Assembly: GCF_900168325.1 (NCBI RefSeq)
Contig: NZ_FVZE01000003.1
Coordinates: 124,001-188,000 of the forward strand
DNA length: 64,000 nt
Reading direction: 5' to 3'
Source of the DNA: Novosphingobium mathurense
GTDB taxonomy: Bacteria; Pseudomonadota; Alphaproteobacteria; Sphingomonadales; Sphingomonadaceae
Made by a program: the position numbers and the translations under genes. The first letter of the stretch is position 1. The number at the start of each line of letters is the position of its first letter. The notes under the pieces were generated by a model, which saw nothing but the letters and a program-made list of their open reading frames with translations, was not told where the DNA came from and ran no database searches. Below, piece by piece: positions 50,692-59,046 of this stretch.

Positions 50692-51594
50692 GTGTCTGCC
50701 GCCAATCCTTTCCCGGACGATCCCGAAGTCGAACGTGAACTGGCCTATGCCTTCGAGACGATCGGCGAGGACCGCTTCCGGGTGGACCCGGTGCCGAGCG
50801 GTCTGCTGCGGCTCTACGGCGGAATGGTCGTTTCCCAGTGCCTGGCGGCAGCGCGATTGACCGTAGAGGAAGGCAAGGAAGCGCACAGCCTGCATGGCTA
50901 TTTCTACAAGCCGGGCCAGGTCGACCTCGCCAATGAATTTGCCGTGACACGGGAAATGGACGGGCGCAGCTTCTCCAACCGCCTGGTGCGCATGTCGCAG
51001 AACGGCCATCCGCTCATGAATCTCATGGTCTCGTTCAAGACGCCGGAACCCTCCGCCTCGCACACCATGACGATACCCGACGTGCCGCCGCCCGAGGCCC
51101 TGCCCCGCGTCATCGATCTCGTCGAGGATTTCGGCCCTGCCCTGCCGGAACGCCACCGCCCCTTCTGGCAACGCCGCCAGCAGGTTGAATGGCGACCGGT
51201 CGAACCCTTCCCTTTCGACAACCGGGAAATCCTGCCGGCAACGCGGCATTTCTGGTTCCGGATAAGCGGGCCATTAGGCGACGAACTCCACGTCCATCAG
51301 CGCCTGCTCGCCTATGCATCGGATCTGCACATCTTCCATACCGGACTTGGCCCAATGGCGCTGGGCTGGGCCAACGATTACCTGCAGACCGCCAGCCTCG
51401 ATCACGCGATCTGGTTCCACCAGCCGTTCCGCATCGACGAATGGCTGCTCTATGCTCTCGACAGTCCGGCTGCGAGCAATGCCCTCGCGCTGGGTCGCGG
51501 CAATGTGTTCCGACGCGACGGCACACTGGTCGCCACCGTCAGCCAGCAGGGGCTTGCGCGCGTTCTCGACGGGAAAAGGGAAGACAAGCTGTGA
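50692..51594 (+). CDS. Acyl-CoA thioesterase II (TesB-like)
   Basis: Double hot-dog thioesterase of 300 residues that hydrolyses acyl-CoA. YASDLHIFHTGL carries the catalytic Asp and SQQGLARV the Gln; the family Thr/Ser is less obvious. GTG 50692 follows AAAGGG; the longer open frame lacks a site. Expected role: releases CoA from a dead-end or final acyl-CoA, or from the acid for export. It is coupled to the MaoC gene by GTGA overlap. Confidence 0.88.
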   Translation: MSAANPFPDDPEVERELAYAFETIGEDRFRVDPVPSGLLRLYGGMVVSQCLAAARLTVEEGKEAHSLHGYFYKPGQVDLANEFAVTREMDGRSFSNRLVRMSQNGHPLMNLMVSFKTPEPSASHTMTIPDVPPPEALPRVIDLVEDFGPALPERHRPFWQRRQQVEWRPVEPFPFDNREILPATRHFWFRISGPLGDELHVHQRLLAYASDLHIFHTGLGPMALGWANDYLQTASLDHAIWFHQPFRIDEWLLYALDSPAASNALALGRGNVFRRDGTLVATVSQQGLARVLDGKREDKL

Positions 51595-52091
51595 GCACTG
51601 CCGCATTCAAGCCGCGTGAACCCTATCGCACTTTCGAAGACCTCGTCGTCGGTGAAAAGCGAAAGTCGCGCTCACGCACGGTGACGCAGGAAGAGATCCT
51701 CGAGTTCGCCCGGGCCTACGATCCGCAATGGTTCCACACCGATCCCGAGAGTGCAAAGCAATCGGTCTTCGGGCAAGTGGTGGCCAGCGGTATCCATGTC
51801 CTCGCCTTGTGGCGCCAGCTCGATCACGAGATCAACTGGGACATCGATTTCGTGTGCGGCGTAGGCTGGGACGAGTTACGCCTCAGGCGCGCCATCCGCG
51901 CCGGCGACACGATCCACGTGACCAGCGAGATCGTCTCACTCGAGCCTTCGAAGTCGCGAGCCGACCGGGGGACTGCGAAGACGCACTATGCCGTGGTGCT
52001 GGAAGACGGTACCGAGGCCGTGACCTTCACCAGCATCAATCTGGTCTATACCCTCGAGGGTCGTCAACGGATGGCGGGCACCGCGCAGTAA
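51591..52091 (+). CDS. MaoC-like enoyl-CoA hydratase
   Basis: Protein of 166 residues. FARAYDPQWFHTDPESAKQS and VVASGIHVLALW show the DP-QxFH and ASG-xH elements of the family. Start GTG 51591 overlaps the thioesterase stop. It is similar in type to the hydratase at 15620 but a different branch (MaoC with FDPQ.FH rather than EDHQWIH). It ends the rightward operon and converges with the acyl-CoA dehydrogenase at 52123. Likely hydration of an enoyl-CoA made by that dehydrogenase. Confidence 0.9.
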   Translation: MSTAAFKPREPYRTFEDLVVGEKRKSRSRTVTQEEILEFARAYDPQWFHTDPESAKQSVFGQVVASGIHVLALWRQLDHEINWDIDFVCGVGWDELRLRRAIRAGDTIHVTSEIVSLEPSKSRADRGTAKTHYAVVLEDGTEAVTFTSINLVYTLEGRQRMAGTAQ

Positions 52092-52122
52092 TCCGCGCGA
52101 TGCCCACTCACCCCCTCATGGA

Positions 52123-53283
52123 TCAACGCCGCTGATCGAAACGGCGGCCGAGCATGGCACCGGCAATATTGACCTTCTGGATGTCGATGGCGCCGCCGGC
52201 GATGCCCCAGCCCCAGGAATCGCGCAGGCGGCGTTCCATCGGGAAGTCCTTTGAATAGCCGTAAGCGCCCATCAACTGCATGGCATCGCCCGTGACTTCG
52301 CGGGCAATGGTGTTGGCAAAGCACTTGCCGGTCGAACTGTGCAGGACCGAGGGCAATCCATCCTCGGCCTGCGAAGCGGCGCGCCAGATCAGCAGGCGGG
52401 CGGCCTCCACCTTCATCTGCATTTCCGCCAGCTTGAGCTGCACGGCCTGGAACTCGGCGATCGGCTTGCCGAACTGCTTGCGCTCCTGAACGTATTCGCA
52501 CACGTCCTCCAGCGCACCCGAGGCCTGGGCCAGCGACATCGTCGCATTGCCGCAGCGTTCGAGATCGAAGGCTTCCATCAGCTTCTTGAAACCGCCAGCA
52601 GGCACGATCACGTTGTCCAGCGGGATCTCGCAATCATCGAAGTTCAGGTCCGATGACGGGATGCCGCGAAAGCCCATGAGTTGCTCATTGGGGCCGAACG
52701 ACAGGCCCGGCGTGCCTTTCTCGACCAGCACCGCGCCAATGCCCTTGGCACCGGGATCGTCCGACAGGCGGCAGTACACGACATAGGCGTCGGCATGGCC
52801 GCCGCCCGAACACCAGCGCTTGGTACCGTTGATCACGACCTTGTCGCCCCGGACCACACCCTTGGTCTTGAGATCGGTCAGCGCACTCCCGGCGTCGGGC
52901 TCGGACATCGAGACGGCAACCACCATGTCGCCGCTGCACACGGCCGGAACGATACGCTTGCGCAGCGCGTCGGAACCGAAATGCTCGATGGCGCGGACCG
53001 GCCCCACCGAAGATTCAAAGATCGGGAATCCTACTGCCGAGGAGATCTTGCCGAATTCTTCCAGAACGATCAGCGCCTCGATGTTGCCGAGGCCTAGTCC
53101 GCCCAGATCGCTGGACACGTTGATGCCCAGAAAGCCCAGGTCGGCATAGCGCTTGACCAGTTCGCGGCTGGGCGGACGGTTTTCGCGTTCGAGTTCGGCG
53201 GCGATGGCCGGCAGTTCGGCACGGGCGAATTCGCGGGCCGCTTCCTGCAGTTGCACCTGGTCGTCAGTCAGCGTGAAGTTCAT
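52123..53283 (-). CDS. Acyl-CoA dehydrogenase
   Basis: FAD enzyme of 386 residues. SMSEPDAGSALTDL is the flavin-side loop; RKQFGKPIAEFQAVQL and GAYGYSKDFPMERRLRDSWG are C-terminal motifs. The normal Glu-bearing position reads IAGGAIDIQ, without the Glu, while DLERCGNATM offers a Glu at the alternative position used by isovaleryl-type enzymes. It suits a branched or bulky acyl-CoA. Last gene of the leftward operon SDR, Rieske 2, E1alpha, E1beta, E2, dehydrogenase. Confidence 0.92.
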   Translation of the reverse strand: MNFTLTDDQVQLQEAAREFARAELPAIAAELERENRPPSRELVKRYADLGFLGINVSSDLGGLGLGNIEALIVLEEFGKISSAVGFPIFESSVGPVRAIEHFGSDALRKRIVPAVCSGDMVVAVSMSEPDAGSALTDLKTKGVVRGDKVVINGTKRWCSGGGHADAYVVYCRLSDDPGAKGIGAVLVEKGTPGLSFGPNEQLMGFRGIPSSDLNFDDCEIPLDNVIVPAGGFKKLMEAFDLERCGNATMSLAQASGALEDVCEYVQERKQFGKPIAEFQAVQLKLAEMQMKVEAARLLIWRAASQAEDGLPSVLHSSTGKCFANTIAREVTGDAMQLMGAYGYSKDFPMERRLRDSWGWGIAGGAIDIQKVNIAGAMLGRRFDQRR

Positions 53284-53296
53284 GGTCGTGGTTCTT

Positions 53297-54736
53297 TCAA
53301 AGCAAATGAGGCTGTTCGATCAGGTTCGCGAGCGCGGCCATGAAGCGGCCGCCGTCGGCGCCGTCGATGGCCCGGTGATCGCACGAGAGCGAGAGATTGA
53401 GGACCGGCACGATGCGAATGGCACCGGCATCGTCGATCGGTTCGGGCCGCGCCGTGCCAACCGCAAGGATCGCGCCTTGCGGCGGGTTGATGATGGCATC
53501 GAACTGCTCGACGCCAAAGCCGCCCAGGTTCGACAGCGAAAAGCTCCCGCCGGTGAATTCCTCCGGCCTCAGCTTGCCGCTGCGTGCCTTCTGGGCGAGC
53601 CCTTTCATCGCCGTACCGATCTGCGCGACAGTCATGTCGTCGGCATTGAAGACGATCGGTGTGACAAGGCCCCTCTCGGTCGCTACGGCGACCGAGATGT
53701 CGGATGCGGCATAGCGGTGGATGTCGTTGCCATGGACCTGAATGTTGACCGCTGGCACTTCCATCAAAGCTAGCGCGCAGGCCCTGATCAGGTAATCGTT
53801 GACGCTCGGCCTCTCGCCTTCAACCCCGGCACGCATGGCAAGCAGCCGGTCAGCACGGACCCGACGCCGCACGTAAAAGTGCGGGATCTGCTGCTTGGAT
53901 TCGCTCAGACGCCGCGCGATGGTGCGCCGCATCGACGACATCGGGGCAACGTCGAACCGGTCTCCTGAAACCGAAACGACCTGCGGTTGAGGTTGCCGCC
54001 TTGGCGCAGGCTGCGGCACAGCTTCGGCCGTCGGCGTATCCTGCTTGGGCAGAGCGGCCAGCACATCTGCCTTGCGCACGCGCCCGCGCGGCCCCGATCC
54101 GGCAAGGGACGAAAGATCGACACCTTCATTCGCGGCGATCCGCCGGGCGACCGGCGTGGCGAAGGCATCGCCTTCGGGCGTTGGCGGCAACACGCCGACA
54201 AGTTCGGGATTCGCTTCGGGTCTTGCCACCTGGTGGACGTCCTGCGCGGAGATTTTCCCGCCCCGGCCCGAACCGGAAATGACGGTCACATCGACACCCA
54301 GCCGCTCCGCCTCCTCGCGAGCCTTGGGAGTGATGGCAATGCCCTCGGGCACCGTGACTCTGGCTGGCGCCGCCTCTTCGCGCGGCGGTGCCGGAGCAGG
54401 CGATGCGACACCATCGTCATCCGGCCCGAAGCCGGATTCCGAAGGCGTAAAGCCCGAGATCAGCGCGTCGACTTCTTCGGCCGTCGCCTCGCCCCCATCC
54501 GAAAGGACGGCGAGCAACGCACCGACCGGATAAGTCTGGCCCGGCTCGGCCATGATCCGCACGAAGCGGCCGTCGCGTTCGGCTTCGACTTCGTTGGTGA
54601 TCTTGTCGGTTTCGATGAGCGTCAGGACCGTGCCGCGGACGAAGGGCTCATTCTCGCCCACCATCCATTCGGCAATCGTACCTTCTGCCATCTCGATACC
54701 CCACTTGGGCATGGTGAAAGGCGTAAGTTTCGCCAT
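53297..54736 (-). CDS. 2-oxoacid dehydrogenase E2 (dihydrolipoamide acyltransferase), two subunit-binding domains
   Basis: Protein of 479 residues. One lipoyl domain at the N-terminus with lipoylated Lys at about 45 (ETDKITNEV). Two peripheral-subunit-binding domains, about 133-168 (ITPKAREEAERLGVD) and 193-228 (ATPVARRIAANEGVD), instead of the usual one. The catalytic domain ends with SLSCDHRAIDGADGGRF, carrying the HxxxDG motif. Linkers are Ala/Pro-rich. It would transfer the acyl group made by E1 to CoA. Encoded behind E1beta with 11 bases between them. No E3 gene in the window, so the cell's common lipoamide dehydrogenase probably serves. Confidence 0.92.
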   Translation of the reverse strand: MAKLTPFTMPKWGIEMAEGTIAEWMVGENEPFVRGTVLTLIETDKITNEVEAERDGRFVRIMAEPGQTYPVGALLAVLSDGGEATAEEVDALISGFTPSESGFGPDDDGVASPAPAPPREEAAPARVTVPEGIAITPKAREEAERLGVDVTVISGSGRGGKISAQDVHQVARPEANPELVGVLPPTPEGDAFATPVARRIAANEGVDLSSLAGSGPRGRVRKADVLAALPKQDTPTAEAVPQPAPRRQPQPQVVSVSGDRFDVAPMSSMRRTIARRLSESKQQIPHFYVRRRVRADRLLAMRAGVEGERPSVNDYLIRACALALMEVPAVNIQVHGNDIHRYAASDISVAVATERGLVTPIVFNADDMTVAQIGTAMKGLAQKARSGKLRPEEFTGGSFSLSNLGGFGVEQFDAIINPPQGAILAVGTARPEPIDDAGAIRIVPVLNLSLSCDHRAIDGADGGRFMAALANLIEQPHLL

Positions 54737-54747
54737 GACCGGCCCTC

Positions 54748-55758
54748 CTAGCGGAATGCGAGGACGCGGCGCACGGCATCCTCGATCTTCTGCGGGGAAG
54801 GCACCCAGGCGCGCTCGAGGTTGCGGGCAAACGGGATCGGGCTGTGCGGCGCGGTGACCATCGCCGGCGGCGCCTTGAGACTGGTGAAGGCCCGCTCGGA
54901 CACCATCGCGGCAATGTCTGCGGCCAGGCTGCAGCGCGGCGGGCTTTCATCGACGACGACAAGACGCCCGGTCTGTTCCACCGATTCCAGGATCGCATCC
55001 TCGTCGAGCGGGCTGGTCGTGCGCAAGTCGAGCAGGTCCATGCCAATTCCATCGGCACCCAGCTTGTCGGCCGCCTTTTCCGAAAAGCTCACCATGCGCC
55101 CGCAGGCGACCACGGTGACATCCCCGCCTTCGCGCACGACGCGCGCCTCGCCGAAACGCTGGCGAAAATCGCCATCAGGCACTTCACCCTTCACGCCATA
55201 GAGCGTCTTGTGCTCGAAGAACATGACCGGATCGTCGCCGCGCAGCGCTTCGGTCAGCAGGCCCTTGGCATCCGCCGGGGTCGTCGGCAGGACGACCTTG
55301 AGGCCCGGCATCGAGGTCAACATCGCATAGACCGACTGGCTGTGTTGCGCTGCTGTCTGCATGCCGGCGCCGTAGACCAGCCGCACGACGGCGGGGCACT
55401 TGGTCTTGCCTCCGAACATGTAGCGGAACTTGGCCATCTGGTTCCAGATCTGGTCGAGGCTGACGCCCACGAAATCGGCGAACATCAGTTCGGCAACCGG
55501 CCGCTTGCCCGAAAGCGCCGCGCCTGCCGCCGCGCCGATGATCGCGCTTTCCGAAATCGGCGTATCGATCACGCGTTCAGGGCCGAATTTCTCCCAAAGA
55601 CCCGGGCTGGTACCCCAGATGCCGCCAATCGCCTCGGGACCGCCGGCGGTGCCGTTACCGCCCACGACGTCCTCGCCCAGAACGATGATGTCCTCGTCTC
55701 GCTCCATTTCGGCGTGGAGCGTACTGACGATGGCCTCGCGGATATTCATGACTGCCAT
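54748..55758 (-). CDS. 2-oxoacid dehydrogenase E1 beta subunit
   Basis: Protein of 336 residues. MNIREAIVSTLHAEMERDED and VIDTPISESAIIGAAAGAAL are the family signature; FADFVGVSLDQIWNQMAKFR and AVVRLVYGAGMQTAAQHSQS follow. This resembles acetoin-dehydrogenase and branched-chain E1beta more than pyruvate dehydrogenase. With E1alpha it forms the thiamine-diphosphate heterotetramer that decarboxylates a 2-oxo acid or cleaves acetoin-like diketones. Start lies 12 bases after the stop of E1alpha. Its position in a catabolic operon suggests it uses a product of the pathway. Confidence 0.93.
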   Translation of the reverse strand: MAVMNIREAIVSTLHAEMERDEDIIVLGEDVVGGNGTAGGPEAIGGIWGTSPGLWEKFGPERVIDTPISESAIIGAAAGAALSGKRPVAELMFADFVGVSLDQIWNQMAKFRYMFGGKTKCPAVVRLVYGAGMQTAAQHSQSVYAMLTSMPGLKVVLPTTPADAKGLLTEALRGDDPVMFFEHKTLYGVKGEVPDGDFRQRFGEARVVREGGDVTVVACGRMVSFSEKAADKLGADGIGMDLLDLRTTSPLDEDAILESVEQTGRLVVVDESPPRCSLAADIAAMVSERAFTSLKAPPAMVTAPHSPIPFARNLERAWVPSPQKIEDAVRRVLAFR

Positions 55759-55770
55759 GACGAGGCTCCC

Positions 55771-56745
55771 TCAGTAGTATTCGACATAGACGTCGTCGGC
55801 GACGCCTGCGGGATCGGGCAGATCGTCGGCCCGGGCCTCGGCTACGGCCTCGTCGATCAACGCTTCGACTTCGCTGTCGATGGCATCGAGCTCATCCGCC
55901 GAAAGGAGCACGGCCTCGGTCACCCGCGCGCGGAAAGCCTTCAGGCAATCTCGCTCCTCGCGCAGACGGTCGAGTTCGCCCTTGCCGCGATAGCGCTGGG
56001 GATCGCCCTCGAAGTGGCCATAGAAACGCTCGGTGTCGAGCTCGATGGCGGCCGGACCGTTGCCCGCCCGGACATATTCGAGCAGCTGTGCAAAAGTGGA
56101 ATAAGTATCGAAGTAGTCGCAGCCATTGGCCCGCCACGCCTTCATGCCGAAGCCCTCGGCACGACTGGCGATATCGTTCGACGTACCGACCGCGTAGGCA
56201 TCGCCGGTGTGCTCAGAATAGTGGTTGTTCTCGAAAACGAAGATGGCCGGGACCTTGGTTACGACCGCGAGGTTCATCGCCTCGAAGGTGGTGCCCTGAT
56301 TACAGGCGCCGTCACCCGAAAAGGCGATGCCGACCCGTCCCTTGCCCTGCAGGCGCGCGGCAATCGCCGCGCCGACCGCCTGCGGGGCACCGCCGCCGAC
56401 GATACCGTTGGCACCCAGCATGCCCACTTCAAGGTCGGCAATGTGCATCGAGCCGCCACGGCCCTTGCACAGCCCGCCGGCCTTTCCGTAGATCTCCTTC
56501 ATCATGCCCTTCACGTCGCAGCCCTTGGCGATGCAATGACCATGGCCGCGGTGCGTCGAGACGATCTTGTCGTCCACGGTAAGCTGGTCGCAGATGCCCA
56601 CGGCAACTGCCTCCTGCCCGGCATAGAGATGGGTGAAGCCGGCAATCTCGCCGGTCTTGATTTCGTCGTGCAGGCGTTCCTCGAACGCGCGGATCGTCTT
56701 CATCCGGCGATAGGCACCGAGCAGTTCGTCGCGATTGAATTGCAT
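55771..56745 (-). CDS. 2-oxoacid dehydrogenase E1 alpha subunit
   Basis: Protein of 324 residues. The thiamine-diphosphate motif is GDGACNQGTTFEAMN, and HRGHGHCIAKG with GKAGGLCKGRGGSMHIAD marks the active site. This is the AcoA/branched-chain-like form. Binds thiamine diphosphate with E1beta. Immediately precedes E1beta and follows Rieske oxygenase 2 in the operon. The exact 2-oxo acid is unknown: acetoin, pyruvate or a branched 2-oxo acid are all possible. Confidence 0.93.
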   Translation of the reverse strand: MQFNRDELLGAYRRMKTIRAFEERLHDEIKTGEIAGFTHLYAGQEAVAVGICDQLTVDDKIVSTHRGHGHCIAKGCDVKGMMKEIYGKAGGLCKGRGGSMHIADLEVGMLGANGIVGGGAPQAVGAAIAARLQGKGRVGIAFSGDGACNQGTTFEAMNLAVVTKVPAIFVFENNHYSEHTGDAYAVGTSNDIASRAEGFGMKAWRANGCDYFDTYSTFAQLLEYVRAGNGPAAIELDTERFYGHFEGDPQRYRGKGELDRLREERDCLKAFRARVTEAVLLSADELDAIDSEVEALIDEAVAEARADDLPDPAGVADDVYVEYY

Positions 56746-56771
56746 GCCCTCTCCCCGGCAAATGCGTGTGG

Positions 56772-58139
56772 CTAGATATCGCCCGGCTGCTTTTTCCCGG
56801 GTCCGTAGATGTAATCGTCGAGTGCGGAGTGAAAGTGCCTGATCCGCAGTTCCTGGTCCCCGATCCAGAGTCCCGGAAAATGATCTGACTGCATGCCCTG
56901 CTGCACAGTCGGCAGGTTGAAGGCATCCTGATCGAGCACCTGCCCGATTGTCTTGTCACCGTGACGGAAGCGCTGGTGGCGCACGCGCTCGGGCCATTCC
57001 TCGCCTTCGGGAACGAGCTCGAACATCCAGATGTCGTAATACATCTTGTTCGGGTCGCTCGCGTGCGGACGCTGGCGGAACAGCATGATATCGTCGGCAT
57101 GCACATTGACCGAGATGTTCGGGAATATCAGGTAGTGATAATCGTCGGTCAGCTGATCGTCGTTGAGTTCGGAATAGTCCTTGCCCTGCTCGGCCCCGTG
57201 TTCACGCTTGAACAACTGGACGTCACGGCGAATATCGCTGACGCGACCTTCATATTCGGCCGGGTCCATGCCGGCATTGACCATGATCTCGTGAATGGCC
57301 GGCGGGATCTGGCTGGGCATGGCGACGCGCGGACTGATGGCCGCGAACGGGATCAGATAGCGGCTGTGCTTGCCATAGCAGTCGATCTGGACGTTGATGT
57401 CATCGAGATACCACTTCAGCTGCGGGTGAATGCCCTGCACGTGATAGGTCTCGTTGAAGGCATCGACCGATGTCTTCCAGTTGCAGTCCCATTCCACGGT
57501 TATGTCGCGTTTCCACGCCATGCGCTCGGGATGATAGGGCTCCAGATGCTGACGCATCGGCGCGATGAAATCGTCGAACGGCTCTACCTCGGGATCGAGC
57601 GAGAACCACACGAAGCTGTTCCATTCCACGCAGGGCAGCGGCGTGGCCGTCATTCCGGGAGGGCCGCCCTGGAAGAAGGTGCATATGTCCGGAATGTGCT
57701 CGAGCTTGCCGTCGAGACCGTAAGTCCAGTGATGGTACATGCACTTGAAATTCTCGGCATTGCCGCGCCCTTCGGGACGCAGGCGATTGCCGCGATGCAG
57801 GCAGACATTGGGGAAGCATCGCACCGATCCGTCGACCTGACGCACGATGAGCACCGATTCCTTCCCGATGTCGGTGCAGATGTAGTCACCCGGCTCCCTG
57901 ATATCGTCCGAGCGGCCGCCAAGGAGCCAGACCTTGGTCCAGACCCGTTCCCATTCGAGTTTCATGAACTCGGGAGAATAGTAACGTTCGGCCGGGATCA
58001 GCGCGGTACCCAGCTCCGGATCGGGTGCCTTTTCGACCGGGGTTCCGTTGCCGGTGGTCTCCGGGTCGACACGCGGCACATCGACGACGCGTTTCACGTC
58101 CATCGCTGCCGCGTCCCATCCCATGACATGCCGTTTCAT
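56772..58139 (-). CDS. Rieske non-haem iron oxygenase alpha subunit 2
   Basis: Protein of 455 residues. Rieske cluster ligands C113 and H115 (VCLHRGNRL) and C133 and H136 (KCMYHHWTY); mononuclear iron motif ETYHVQGIH with H233 and H238. The C-terminus ends with LRIRHFHSALDDYIYGP, shared with the partial Rieske 3 at the right edge. Start ATG 58139 overlaps the SDR stop (TGATG); ATG 58124 or 58103 are alternatives. As with Rieske 1, no beta subunit or electron-transfer gene is nearby. It likely hydroxylates a ring of the same substrate. Confidence 0.92.
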   Translation of the reverse strand: MKRHVMGWDAAAMDVKRVVDVPRVDPETTGNGTPVEKAPDPELGTALIPAERYYSPEFMKLEWERVWTKVWLLGGRSDDIREPGDYICTDIGKESVLIVRQVDGSVRCFPNVCLHRGNRLRPEGRGNAENFKCMYHHWTYGLDGKLEHIPDICTFFQGGPPGMTATPLPCVEWNSFVWFSLDPEVEPFDDFIAPMRQHLEPYHPERMAWKRDITVEWDCNWKTSVDAFNETYHVQGIHPQLKWYLDDINVQIDCYGKHSRYLIPFAAISPRVAMPSQIPPAIHEIMVNAGMDPAEYEGRVSDIRRDVQLFKREHGAEQGKDYSELNDDQLTDDYHYLIFPNISVNVHADDIMLFRQRPHASDPNKMYYDIWMFELVPEGEEWPERVRHQRFRHGDKTIGQVLDQDAFNLPTVQQGMQSDHFPGLWIGDQELRIRHFHSALDDYIYGPGKKQPGDI

Positions 58140-58900
58140 CAGAAGTGCGTCCGGTTGGTATAGCCCCCGTCGACAACGAGGTGCGATCCGTTGCACCAGC
58201 TCGCCGCCTCGCTGGCGAGGAAGACGATGGCCTTGGCCACTTCGTCGGGCCGACCGAGGCGCCCCATGGGCTGCTGGCGAAGCTGGGCATTGTAGAATTT
58301 CTCCATCGTGCCCTTGATCATGTCCCAGTTGCCGCCTTCGAACTCGATCGGCCCGGGGGAAACGACGTTGACGCGAATGCCGTCCTTTCCGTGGAACAGA
58401 GCGAGCTGCTTGCCCCAGGTGACCAGGCTGGCCTTGAGAGCGTTGTAGGGTTGCGGCCCGCCCATCGCTTCGAGCACGGAGGTCGTCGCAATCAGGACGA
58501 TCGACCCCTTGCCCTGCTCGGTCATCGTCGGCACGACGCCTTCGACTGCGCGCACGGCGCCCATCAGGTCCAGTTCGAAAGCATTGTACCAGTACTTCTC
58601 GGTGCCCATGCCGCTGCCGGCCGAAGTGAAGGGCACCAGGATGTCAACGCCATCGAGCTCTTCGATCGCCCATTCGATCCAGGCCTTGTACTCGTCCGGC
58701 TGCCTGGCATTCGCCGGCTTGCCAACCACGCGGGTGCCGTACTTGCTCAGTTCGGCGACGGCGTCCTTGACGCTGTCTTCGCTGCGCGCGGTCAGCGCAA
58801 TGTCGCAGCCTTCACGTGCGAGAACTTCCGCGACGGCATAGCCGATGCCGCGTGCGGCCCCCACGAGGATCGCTTTCTTGCCTGCCAATCCCAGATCCAT
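58139..58900 (-). CDS. SDR family oxidoreductase
   Basis: Protein of 253 residues. Cofactor site VGAARGIGYAVAEVLAREG, catalytic YNALK with Ser in IATTSV. ATG 58900 follows GAGGTGAG; the in-frame ATG at 58966 lacks coding character. The end RTHF and VVDGGYTNR are typical. First gene of the operon that runs left to the acyl-CoA dehydrogenase, with operator T4 about 110 bases upstream. It probably oxidises or reduces a ring hydroxyl, possibly before Rieske oxygenase 2 acts. Confidence 0.9.
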   Translation of the reverse strand: MDLGLAGKKAILVGAARGIGYAVAEVLAREGCDIALTARSEDSVKDAVAELSKYGTRVVGKPANARQPDEYKAWIEWAIEELDGVDILVPFTSAGSGMGTEKYWYNAFELDLMGAVRAVEGVVPTMTEQGKGSIVLIATTSVLEAMGGPQPYNALKASLVTWGKQLALFHGKDGIRVNVVSPGPIEFEGGNWDMIKGTMEKFYNAQLRQQPMGRLGRPDEVAKAIVFLASEAASWCNGSHLVVDGGYTNRTHF

Positions 58901-59008
58901 CTCACCTCGTCCTTGTCGTTTCCCGGGTCGCGACTTTCTTGCCCTGCGACCGCCTTGCATTTTCATCCCAAGCCTAAAACCTTCGGCCCGCCCTGCGCAA
59001 TAAAAAAG

Positions 59009-59022
59009 ACAGTCACGACTGC
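59009..59022. promoter_or_regulatory. Putative TetR operator, site T4
   Basis: ACAGTCACGACTGC; the core CAGTC-AC-GACTG is a perfect palindrome, as in T1. It lies in the gap between the ligase end (59047) and the SDR start (58900), about 110 bases upstream of the six-gene leftward operon. Confidence 0.66.
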
Positions 59023-59046
59023 TTTTTATAGTTTAGCGCAAAGGCA

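Noticed and set aside
54844..56775. Open frame of 643 codons opposite the E1alpha/E1beta genes
   Set aside because: It spans two real genes that carry clear thiamine-diphosphate and E1beta motifs; no ribosome site or domain is seen in the opposite frame.
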